Shown: positions 1 through 5,526 of the stretch, in pieces
Layout of the letters: each line of letters opens with the position of its first letter
How positions within the stretch are numbered: position 1 is the first letter of the stretch
NCBI GenBank assembly: GCA_025362115.1
Contig: JANYIK010000095.1
Coordinates: forward strand, 1-6,793
Direction: 5' to 3'
From: Methylophilaceae bacterium
GTDB lineage: Bacteria; Pseudomonadota; Gammaproteobacteria; Burkholderiales; Methylophilaceae
DNA: 6,793 bases
Translations under genes and position numbers: made by a program
Notes under the pieces: generated by a model
The model's database searches: none
The model's input: the letters and a program-made list of their open reading frames with translations, nothing else
What the model was told of the DNA's origin: nothing

Positions 1-273
1 AACAAATACAAGGCCAGAATCATCGCCGCCATTCAACGTAAGGTGAATAAACAGTTGTGCGGAACAGGTAAGCCGGAGCTGGTGTTTGCTATCAGTTTGA
101 TGCCTACCGGCGAAGTCAATGGTACGCCCCGGTCGGTAAAAGGTAGCGGCATGGCAGCCTGTGATCGGGCTGTGGAAAGCGCCATTTTGGCCGCACAACC
201 GCTGCCCATGCCTCCACAGGAACTTTTTAGCCAATTCCGCGACCTTAGTCTCAAGTTCAAACCTAATGAATAG
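1..273 (+). CDS. tolA: TolA, C-terminal domain (5'-truncated by window edge)
   Basis: The open frame runs from the first base to a TAG stop and encodes the last 90 residues of TolA, the inner-membrane-anchored periplasmic protein that links TolQR to TolB/Pal. What is seen is a compact domain without the Ala/Lys-rich helical stalk. It has an amphipathic start (YKARIIAAIQRKVNK), a cysteine at visible residue 20, a beta-type stretch (ELVFAISLMPTGEV), a GSGMAACDRAVESAI helix with the second cysteine at residue 54, and the terminal FRDLSLKFKP strand. This fits TolA domain III, in which two cysteines form a disulfide and which binds the TolB N-terminus and colicins. The short gap to tolB supports the call. 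The start codon, membrane anchor and stalk lie upstream of the window, so the full length is unknown. Confidence 0.88.
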   Translation, partial: NKYKARIIAAIQRKVNKQLCGTGKPELVFAISLMPTGEVNGTPRSVKGSGMAACDRAVESAILAAQPLPMPPQELFSQFRDLSLKFKPNE

Positions 274-287
274 TAGCTTTTTCGTTT

Positions 288-293
288 TATAAT
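288..293 (+). promoter_or_regulatory. Candidate -10 box just upstream of tolB
   Basis: A perfect TATAAT lies in the 26-base tolA-tolB gap. Its expected transcription start falls at about position 300, the A of the tolB ATG. No convincing -35 hexamer sits 16-18 bases upstream (265-270 reads aatgaa) and there is no TG extension. The gap is AT-rich, so the match could be chance. If real, it would give a leaderless or nearly leaderless tolB transcript. Confidence 0.22.
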
Positions 294-299
294 CAAACC

Positions 300-1559
300 A
301 TGCTAAGAATCCTTTTACTGTTGAGTCTATTGTTACCTGTTGGCGCAAACGCTGCGCTGGATATTGAAATTATCGGTGGCGCAGCACAGCAAATCCCTAT
401 TGCCGTTTTGCCGTTTAATCACCCTTTGAAAAGGGATGACTTGTCGCAAGTCATATCAGCCGATTTATACCGCAGCGGCCTGTTTCGCCTAATAGAAACG
501 GGCGGCGTAGCAACATTGCCGCGTGAATTAGCGGAGGTGAAATACCCTGAATGGACAGCCTTGCAAGCACAAGGTTTGGTGATTGGCAAGGTGGAGCCTA
601 GTGCAGGTGGGCGCTTGAAAGTGTCGTTCCGTTTGCTTGACGTGTTGAAACAAAACCAAATGGCAGCATTTGAGTACGACATTACGCCGGGGCAGTTACG
701 CCAGACCGCGCACAAAATCGCCGACGTGATCTACCAAAAGTTTACCGGTGAGCCGGGGGTGTTTGCCACGCGCATCAGCTATGTGCTGAAAAATGGCCCC
801 CGTTATACCTTGGTGGTGGCCGATGCCGACGGTTATGGTCCGCAACCTGTTTTGTCGAGTACCGAACCCATCATTTCACCCACATGGGCACCGGATGGCA
901 CAAAATTAGCCTATGTATCTTTCGAGAAGAAAAAACCCATCATTTATGTACAATCGCTGACATCAGGCCAGCGCACGGTGTTGGCGAATTACAAGGGCAA
1001 CAACAGCGCACCGGCCTGGTCGCCAGATAGTCAGCGGCTCGCCATTGTGCTGACGCAAGGCGCTAATTCTCAAATCTCTATTATCAACGCCGACGGCACA
1101 GGCTTACAAAAACTGTCGCGCAGCCAAACCATAGACACCGAACCACAATGGTCGTCAGATGGCAAGTGGATATACTTTAGCTCCGACCGCGGCGGTAGCC
1201 CGCAGATTTATCGCATGTCACCACTGGGCGGCGAGCCGCAACGGGTAACATTTGAAGGCGGCTACAACGTAAGCCCACGTCTGTCTCCGGATGGCAAACA
1301 ACTTGCGTTCATCCGCCGTGATGGAGGAAAATTCCAGATAGCAACACAGGATTTGGCTAACCATCAAGTGCAAGTGTTGAGTGATTCGACAAATGATGAG
1401 TCTCCCAGCTTTGCCCCCAACGGTCGGTTAATTATTTACGCTACCAAGGTCAATGGCAAAGGTGTATTGTCCGTAGTGTCATCGGACGGCAAAGTAAGGC
1501 AACGTTTGAGTGAAAGTGGCGACGTGCGAGAACCCGCCTGGGGTCCAGCGGTGAATTAA
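300..1559 (+). CDS. tolB: TolB, periplasmic beta-propeller of the Tol-Pal system
   Basis: TolB (419 aa, near the usual 420-440) is the soluble periplasmic partner that binds Pal and is released by TolA during outer-membrane constriction. Residues 1-18 form a Sec signal peptide (leucine-rich core, ANA then A19 as the likely cleavage site). Residues about 20-150 match the TolB N-terminal domain (IPIAVLPF at 32-39, DLYRSGLFR at 55-63). From about 190 to the end there are WD40-like propeller blades, seen as SPTWAPDG (193-200), APAWSPDS (237-244), EPQWSSDG (281-288), SPRLSPDG (325-332) and SPSFAPNG (368-375), with a closing EPAWGP (411-416). The ATG is fixed by the signal peptide. There is no clear Shine-Dalgarno sequence, so translation may depend on coupling to tolA or on a leaderless transcript. 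The neighbours tolA and pal confirm the identity. Confidence 0.97.
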   Translation: MLRILLLLSLLLPVGANAALDIEIIGGAAQQIPIAVLPFNHPLKRDDLSQVISADLYRSGLFRLIETGGVATLPRELAEVKYPEWTALQAQGLVIGKVEPSAGGRLKVSFRLLDVLKQNQMAAFEYDITPGQLRQTAHKIADVIYQKFTGEPGVFATRISYVLKNGPRYTLVVADADGYGPQPVLSSTEPIISPTWAPDGTKLAYVSFEKKKPIIYVQSLTSGQRTVLANYKGNNSAPAWSPDSQRLAIVLTQGANSQISIINADGTGLQKLSRSQTIDTEPQWSSDGKWIYFSSDRGGSPQIYRMSPLGGEPQRVTFEGGYNVSPRLSPDGKQLAFIRRDGGKFQIATQDLANHQVQVLSDSTNDESPSFAPNGRLIIYATKVNGKGVLSVVSSDGKVRQRLSESGDVREPAWGPAVN

Positions 1560-1590
1560 AGATTACTAGAAATTTATTTGCAACAACCAA

Positions 1591-1596
1591 AAGGAG
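1591..1596 (+). promoter_or_regulatory. Strong ribosome binding site of pal
   Basis: AAGGAG ends 7 bases before the ATG at 1604, close to the ideal Shine-Dalgarno sequence and spacing. It fixes the pal start. It is the best site in the tol part of the window, fitting the high abundance known for Pal. Confidence 0.8.
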
Positions 1597-1603
1597 AAGA
1601 AAG

Positions 1604-2155
1604 ATGAGTAAGCAATTATGGATAAGTGCTTTATTAGCGATGTTGTTGGCGGCTTGTGCTAGCAAGCCTATTGAAGAACCTAAAGCTCCTGTAGCAGAAG
1701 CAAGCTCTAGTCAGCCAGCAGAACCGATGATGGATAATTCGGCTGACACTTCCGGCGCTGGCGATGCTGACATGAGTGGAAAAGCCATGCTGGATCCACG
1801 TAAAGATCCTAACAATATCCTCTACACCCGTAGCGTTTTCTTTGACTACAACAAAGACGAAGTCAAGGCTGAATATCGTCCATTGGTCGAAGCCCATGCT
1901 AAATACTTGGTAGAACATCCTGAAGCCAAGCTGATCCTGCAAGGCAATACCGATGACCGTGGCAGCCGCGAGTTCAACTTGGCACTGGGTCAGCGCCGTT
2001 CGGTGGCCGTCAAGAACGTGATGAACGTGCTGGGTGCTAGCGACCGCCAGATCGAAACCGTGAGCTATGGTGAAGAAAAGCAACGCTGCGCCGAACAAAC
2101 TGAAAGCTGCTGGGCGCAAAACCGCCGTGCCGACATCGTCTACGAAGGCGAGTAA
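1604..2155 (+). CDS. pal: Pal, peptidoglycan-associated outer-membrane lipoprotein
   Basis: Pal (183 aa) is a lipoprotein of the outer-membrane inner leaflet that binds peptidoglycan non-covalently and is positioned by TolB/TolA. Residues 1-17 form a lipoprotein signal peptide with lipobox L15-A16-A17-C18. Position +2 is Ala, not Asp, consistent with sorting to the outer membrane. Residues 19-70 are a low-complexity linker rich in Ala, Ser, Pro, Glu and Asp. Residues 74-181 are an OmpA-like domain: FDYNKDEV (80-87), GNTDDRGS (114-121), NLALGQRR (125-132) and NRRADIVY (173-180). The Asp and Arg positions known to hold diaminopimelate in this family are present. Two cysteines, C162 and C169, lie in a loop before NRRAD and could form a disulfide (inference). 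An excellent ribosome binding site lies upstream and cpoB begins 3 bases after the stop. Confidence 0.97.
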   Translation: MSKQLWISALLAMLLAACASKPIEEPKAPVAEASSSQPAEPMMDNSADTSGAGDADMSGKAMLDPRKDPNNILYTRSVFFDYNKDEVKAEYRPLVEAHAKYLVEHPEAKLILQGNTDDRGSREFNLALGQRRSVAVKNVMNVLGASDRQIETVSYGEEKQRCAEQTESCWAQNRRADIVYEGE

Positions 2156-2158
2156 TTT

Positions 2159-3064
2159 TTGAAGAAACTTGTTTTGGCCTTGTGCCTGCTTCTGGGCGGC
2201 GTTACTGCCGCCCAAGCAGGCCTTTTTGACGATGACGAGGCGCGCGCCAAAATCATCGAGCAGCAAAAAGCTATTTTACAGCTGCAAGCACAGGCGCAAG
2301 CCTTGCAAACCAAGCTGGACGAAGAGCAAAAGCAGAGGTTGGCAGTTGATGGACGGGTCACCACGCTGGAAAAAAGTCAAACCTTGTTGGACATGCTCAA
2401 TCAGATTGAGCAACTCAAAGCCGAGATTACGCGCCTGAATGGCAAAATAGAGGTGATGGCGCGGGATATCGAAGTCACCCAACAGCGCCAGCGCGACCTG
2501 TATACCGACGTAGACGCGCGGCTACGCAAGCTGGAAACGCCGCCAGCGCCAATTAAAGATGCAGTCAAAGAAGCACCGGTCAAAGAGTCTGCCAACAGTG
2601 AAGCTGCGCCACCTATGGAAGCTAATCCCTCTACCCCGACACCACCAGCTGATGTTGCAGCAGACAACTCTGCGGCAGAAAACAAGGATTACGAAGCTGC
2701 CCACGCCTTGTTCAAGGCAGGTAAATATCCGCAATCTGCAACCGCGTTTGAGAAATTTCAGGAAACCTATCCCAACAGCAAATTCGCTGGTAACGCACAG
2801 TATTGGTTGGGTTACGCACGGTTTTCGCAACGCGACTATAAAGCGGCGATGGCGGCACAGCAAAAAATGGTTAAGTCCTACCCAGATCACGCAAAAGTGC
2901 CGGATGCCATGTACAACATCGCCAACAGCCAGATTCAGCTTTCCGATATTGACGGTGCACGGCAGACTTTGAAGAACATCGTGGCAAAATATCCGCTGTC
3001 GGACGCGGCTGGTTTAGCTAAAAAACGCTTGAGCCAGCTTGAAGCCATCAAATCCAAAAACTAG
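2159..3064 (+). CDS. cpoB: CpoB (YbgF), Tol-Pal-associated periplasmic TPR protein
   Basis: CpoB (301 aa) couples Tol-Pal activity to PBP1B-driven peptidoglycan synthesis at the septum in E. coli. Residues 1-20 are a Sec signal peptide (MKK start, hydrophobic core, AQA then G21). Residues about 28-125 are Glu/Gln/Leu-rich with heptad character, matching the N-terminal trimerising coiled coil. Residues 127-172 are a Pro/Ala-rich linker that appears longer than in E. coli, where the whole protein is about 263 aa. Residues 177-290 contain three TPR-like units: YEAAHALFKAGKYPQS, AQYWLGYARFSQRDY and AMYNIANSQIQLSD. The start is TTG, 3 bases after the pal stop. It is chosen because it alone gives an intact signal peptide. 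An AAGG at 2145-2148 inside the pal end is a possible ribosome binding site. Strong context: tolB-pal-cpoB is the classical order. Confidence 0.94.
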   Translation: MKKLVLALCLLLGGVTAAQAGLFDDDEARAKIIEQQKAILQLQAQAQALQTKLDEEQKQRLAVDGRVTTLEKSQTLLDMLNQIEQLKAEITRLNGKIEVMARDIEVTQQRQRDLYTDVDARLRKLETPPAPIKDAVKEAPVKESANSEAAPPMEANPSTPTPPADVAADNSAAENKDYEAAHALFKAGKYPQSATAFEKFQETYPNSKFAGNAQYWLGYARFSQRDYKAAMAAQQKMVKSYPDHAKVPDAMYNIANSQIQLSDIDGARQTLKNIVAKYPLSDAAGLAKKRLSQLEAIKSKN

Positions 3065-3065
3065 C

Positions 3066-3704
3066 TTGTCTCTTAGAATCCACGAAATCTTTTTTTCATT
3101 ACAAGGAGAGGCCTCGCGCGTCGGCTTGCCCACGGTATTTGTGCGCTTGACTGGCTGCCCTTTGCGTTGCGGTTACTGCGACACGGCTTATGCTTTTCAC
3201 GGCGGTGAAACCATGAAAATTGCCGACATCATGGCGCGAGTAGCGACTTACGGCGTAAAAAGAGTCACAGTCACCGGTGGCGAACCACTGGCGCAAAAAC
3301 AGTGCATATTGCTGCTGAAAAAACTGTGTGATGAGGGCTACGATGTTTCACTGGAAACCAGCGGAGCGATGAATATAGTGCCTGTAGATGCGCGGGTTTC
3401 GGTAATTTTGGACATAAAAACCCCGGGCTCTGGCGAAGTGGAAAAGAACCTGTGGCAAAACTTGGAATTGCTTAAAGCTAAAGACGAAGTCAAATTTGTG
3501 CTGTGTGATGTGACGGATTATCAGTGGGCTAAGCAGCTATTGGCTGACAAGGCGATAGCAGAAAAATGCTCGGTGTTGTTTTCGCCGGTTTATAGCCAAT
3601 TGCAGCCGCGTGATTTGGCGGAATGGATACTGGCCGATAAATTACCGGTGCGCATGCAGATACAGTTACACAAAATACTCTGGGGCGAAAATCCGGGACA
3701 TTAG
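3066..3704 (+). CDS. queE: QueE, 7-carboxy-7-deazaguanine synthase (radical SAM)
   Basis: QueE converts 6-carboxy-5,6,7,8-tetrahydropterin to 7-carboxy-7-deazaguanine in the queuosine pathway, using a [4Fe-4S] cluster and S-adenosylmethionine. With the TTG start at 3066 the protein has 212 aa. The radical-SAM cluster motif is C31-x3-C35-x2-C38, the canonical spacing, unlike the expanded C-x14-C-x2-C of E. coli QueE. The SAM-binding GGEP is at 71-74, LETSG at 96-100 and DIKTPGSGE at 116-124. IFFSLQGE (8-15) is the family N-terminal substrate-side motif. The start is uncertain: TTG 3066, one base after the cpoB stop, gives the usual family N-terminus (MSLRI), whereas an in-frame TTG at 3039 would add 9 residues and overlap cpoB. 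Neither has a good ribosome binding site, suggesting coupling to cpoB. queC follows at once. Confidence 0.94.
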   Translation: MSLRIHEIFFSLQGEASRVGLPTVFVRLTGCPLRCGYCDTAYAFHGGETMKIADIMARVATYGVKRVTVTGGEPLAQKQCILLLKKLCDEGYDVSLETSGAMNIVPVDARVSVILDIKTPGSGEVEKNLWQNLELLKAKDEVKFVLCDVTDYQWAKQLLADKAIAEKCSVLFSPVYSQLQPRDLAEWILADKLPVRMQIQLHKILWGENPGH

Positions 3705-3706
3705 TG

Positions 3707-4375
3707 ATGAGAAAAGCCGTCATCCTACTTTCCGGTGGTCTGGATTCTGCCACCGCCTTAGCCATCGCTAAAGACGAGGGCTTTCAATGCTATTGTCTCA
3801 GCCTCGATTATCACCAACGTCACATCGCCGAATTACAAGCCGCCAAGCGTGTAGCAGAGGCGCTTGGTGCAGCGGAGCATCGCGTTTTTCAGCTCGATCT
3901 TTCCAGCTTTGGCGGTTCGGCACTTACAGATAACAACATCGCAGTACCGGAACAGTTTACCGAAGGCATTCCAGTCACCTATGTTCCGGCAAGGAATACC
4001 ATCATGTTGTCCTTGTCCTTGGCTTGGGCAGAGGTGCTGGGCGCGCGCGACATATTTATCGGCGTCAACGCGCTGGATTATTCCGGCTATCCCGATTGCC
4101 GCAGCGAATATATTGCAGCCTTTGAACGCATGGCCAATTTGGCGACCAAAGCCGCGGTGGAAGGCCAAGTAATGAAGCTGCACACACCACTGATAAACCT
4201 CACCAAAGCCGAAATCATCAAACAAGGCCTGGCGCTAGGCGTGGATTACAGCCTGACCGTGTCATGCTACCAAGCAGATAGTCAGGGCAGAGCCTGTGGC
4301 GTGTGCGATTCTTGTCGTTTCCGAAAACAAGGATTTGCTACCGCGCATGTATCTGACCCCACGCCGTATTCTTGA
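3707..4375 (+). CDS. queC: QueC, 7-cyano-7-deazaguanine (preQ0) synthase
   Basis: QueC uses ATP and ammonia to turn 7-carboxy-7-deazaguanine, the QueE product, into preQ0. With ATG 3707 it has 222 aa, normal for the family. Seen: the PP-loop ATP-binding motif SGGLDS at 9-14, LDYHQRH at 33-39, VPARN at 93-97, GVNALDYSGYPDCR at 119-132, and the zinc-binding cysteines C187, C197, C200 and C203 (SCYQ, ACGVCDSCR). The GTG at 3704, overlapping the queE stop by one base, is an alternative start that would add one Met. ATG 3707 gives the usual MRKAVILLSGG beginning, with GGGA at 3695-3698 as a modest ribosome binding site. Partner genes queD and queF are not in the window. Queuosine genes following cpoB are also known in other proteobacteria. 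Confidence 0.95.
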   Translation: MRKAVILLSGGLDSATALAIAKDEGFQCYCLSLDYHQRHIAELQAAKRVAEALGAAEHRVFQLDLSSFGGSALTDNNIAVPEQFTEGIPVTYVPARNTIMLSLSLAWAEVLGARDIFIGVNALDYSGYPDCRSEYIAAFERMANLATKAAVEGQVMKLHTPLINLTKAEIIKQGLALGVDYSLTVSCYQADSQGRACGVCDSCRFRKQGFATAHVSDPTPYS

Positions 4376-4386
4376 CGAATTATCCC

Positions 4387-4403
4387 TTGCCTAAACTAGG
4401 CAA
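4387..4403. repeat. Perfect 7-bp inverted repeat over the rpsP -35 region
   Basis: TTGCCTA (4387-4393) and TAGGCAA (4397-4403) are exact reverse complements separated by AAC. The left arm contains the proposed -35 hexamer. No T-run follows on either strand, so an ordinary Rho-independent terminator for queC is unlikely. An operator-like site or a small mRNA 3'-end hairpin for queC are the alternatives. The symmetry is seen directly; the function is inferred. Confidence 0.5.
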
Positions 4404-4422
4404 AGTCCAGTAGAATCCGCCC
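4387..4422 (+). promoter_or_regulatory. Probable sigma70 promoter of the rpsP operon
   Basis: The -35 TTGCCT (4387-4392, 4/6 matches) and -10 TAGAAT (4411-4416, 5/6 matches) are separated by 18 bases. They are followed by a CCGCCC discriminator (4417-4422), placing the start near 4423 and giving a leader of about 33 bases rich in pyrimidines. A GC-rich discriminator is typical of ribosomal promoters under ppGpp control, so stringent regulation is likely but inferred. The site lies in the largest intergenic gap of the window, where a promoter is expected. Confidence 0.6.
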
Positions 4423-4455
4423 TTTTCCTTTTTCGGCAAACACAAGAGAAAACAC

Positions 4456-4962
4456 ATGGTTATCATCCGTTTAGCTCGTGGCGGCGCTAAGAAGCGCCCC
4501 TTTTACAGTGTAGTGGTAGCAGATTCGCGCAATCGCCGCGATGGCAGATTCATTGAGCGCGTGGGGTTTTATGACCCGCTAGCTAAGGATGACGTTGAAG
4601 GCTTGCGTCTGGATGGCGCACGCATCAAGTATTGGCAAAGCACGGGCGCGCAGCTTTCTGATTGCGTGGCACGCTTGGTTAAGCAAGAAGCTAAAGGCCC
4701 TGAAGCTGCAAAAGCTGCCAAAGAAAAGACTGCCGCTAAAGTAGCTGCTGCTGCCGCAGAAAAAGTCGCTGCCGCTGCTGCAGAAGCCAAAGCCGCTGCA
4801 AAAGCCGCCAAGGCCAAGGAGGCTGCAGAAGCCAAAGCCGCCGCCGAGACTGCTGCCGCTGAACAAGCTGCTGCACCTGCAGTTGAGGAAGCTGTTGCAG
4901 AGCCAGCCGCAGAAACTGTTGCTGAAGTTGCAGAGCCAGCCGAACCTGCTGCAGAAGCTTAA
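4456..4962 (+). CDS. rpsP: Ribosomal protein S16 with a long Ala-rich C-terminal tail
   Basis: S16 binds 16S rRNA in the 30S body and is needed for its assembly. Residues 1-80 are a normal S16 core: MVIIRLARGGAKKRPFY at the start, VADSRNRRDGRFIERVGFYDP at 21-41, RIKYWQSTGAQLSD at 56-69. The family is usually 80-90 aa, but this protein has 168. Residues 81-168 are a low-complexity extension in which 46 of 88 residues are alanine. Residues 81-127 carry 10 Lys and 6 Glu; 128-168 carry 10 Glu and no Lys or Arg. The first half should be strongly helical. The tail is in frame, ends at a clean TAA, and contains short direct DNA repeats that suggest growth by slippage. AAGAG at 4444-4448 lies 7 bases before the ATG. 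It is the first gene of the operon. Confidence 0.97.
   Translation: MVIIRLARGGAKKRPFYSVVVADSRNRRDGRFIERVGFYDPLAKDDVEGLRLDGARIKYWQSTGAQLSDCVARLVKQEAKGPEAAKAAKEKTAAKVAAAAAEKVAAAAAEAKAAAKAAKAKEAAEAKAAAETAAAEQAAAPAVEEAVAEPAAETVAEVAEPAEPAAEA
4777..4841 (+). repeat. 20-bp direct repeat within the rpsP tail
   Basis: The same 20 bases (beginning gctgcagaag) occur at 4777-4796 and 4822-4841, exactly 45 bases (15 codons) apart, and encode AAEAKAA in both copies. Exact nucleotide identity, including third positions, suggests duplication of a coding segment rather than only shared amino-acid bias. Confidence 0.75.
4894..4942 (+). repeat. 16-bp direct repeat in the acidic end of the rpsP tail
   Basis: GTTGCAGAGCCAGCCG occurs at 4894-4909 and 4927-4942, 33 bases (11 codons) apart and in frame, encoding VAEPA each time. 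It is distinct from the repeat in the basic half of the tail, so the two halves seem to have grown from different units. Confidence 0.7.
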
Positions 4963-4989
4963 TTCTGCACCTTTGGGTGTAGGCTTAGT

Positions 4990-5517
4990 GTGAACAAAGC
5001 CGCAATTGAAATGGTGGTAATGGGGCGAATAGCCGTCCCTTATGGTGTCAAAGGCTGGGTCAAGATTCAGACTTTCACCGAAATGCTGGACAACTTGCTG
5101 GATTATCCTGAATGGTGGATGAGCAGCAAAACGGAATGGCAGTTGTGCGATGTGGAAGAAGTGGGTATCCACGGCAAGTCGGTGATCGCCAAGTTCGTCG
5201 GCTGCGATGACCGTACCGCGGCCTTCGCGTTGAAAGGCAAGGAAATAGGCGTTCCGCGTGATGATTTGCCGGAACCGGAAGAAGATGAATACTACTGGTC
5301 TGATTTGATCGGGCTGGAAGTGCAAAATCTGCAAAGGCAACATTTTGGGCGAATAACAGAAGTGTTTGCCACAGGCGCGAATGACGTGCTGGTGGTAAGG
5401 GGCGAAGAAAAGGAAAGTCGAGAACGACTGATTCCTTTTACCGCACAAGTAGTGCAGCAAGTGGACTTAGCCACCAAGAAGATGCAGGTGGATTGGCCAG
5501 ACGAGTGGAACGACTGA
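4990..5517 (+). CDS. rimM: RimM, 30S ribosome maturation factor
   Basis: RimM binds ribosomal protein S19 in the 30S head and helps late 16S rRNA maturation. The protein has 175 aa, normal for the family. Residues 9-92 are the N-terminal RimM beta-barrel (VVMGRIAVPYGVKGWVKIQTFT at the start, then AAFALKGKEIGVPRDDLP). Residues 97-172 are the PRC-barrel: EYYWSDLIGLEV at 100-111, the GANDVLVV turn at 129-136, and RLIPF at 146-150. The GTG start is supported by TAGG at 4980-4983, 6 bases upstream. An ATG at 5011 (residue 8) gives a family-like beginning but lacks a ribosome binding site. A 6-bp hairpin with one G-U pair (4966-4981) overlaps the edge of that binding site and may lower translation. 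The gene lies 27 bases after rpsP. Confidence 0.95.
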   Translation: MNKAAIEMVVMGRIAVPYGVKGWVKIQTFTEMLDNLLDYPEWWMSSKTEWQLCDVEEVGIHGKSVIAKFVGCDDRTAAFALKGKEIGVPRDDLPEPEEDEYYWSDLIGLEVQNLQRQHFGRITEVFATGANDVLVVRGEEKESRERLIPFTAQVVQQVDLATKKMQVDWPDEWND

Positions 5518-5526
5518 GTTTTGACC

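Noticed and set aside
1634..2266. Antisense open frame (210 codons) opposite pal
   Set aside because: Pal is certain on the plus strand, and the antisense translation shows no domain or start signal.
2559..2972. Plus-strand open frame in another phase inside cpoB
   Set aside because: It lies wholly within cpoB, lacks a ribosome binding site, and the cpoB TPR motifs show which frame is used.
3039..3065. Upstream TTG start for queE overlapping cpoB
   Set aside because: The extra 9 residues do not match the family N-terminus and no better ribosome binding site precedes it. It is kept only as an alternative in the queE entry.
4372..4377. TTGACG over the queC stop as a second -35 for rpsP
   Set aside because: The hexamer is a good match, but no acceptable -10 lies 16-18 bases downstream; the nearest (TAAACT) is only 14 bases away.
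4387..4403. Palindrome as an ordinary Rho-independent terminator for queC
   Set aside because: The stem is only 7 bp and is followed by agtccagtag, not by a T-run, on either strand.
4696..4959. Frameshift or fusion as the cause of the long S16
   Set aside because: The tail is in the same frame as the S16 core, has no embedded domain, and ends at a clean TAA followed by a normal rimM junction. No other frame shows a better S16 end.
4579..5460. Long antisense open frame (293 codons) across rpsP and rimM
   Set aside because: It is opposite two well-identified genes, its translation is low-complexity Cys/Phe/Ser-rich opposite the Ala tail, and it has no family resemblance. It is open because the GC-rich Ala codons lack stops on the other strand.
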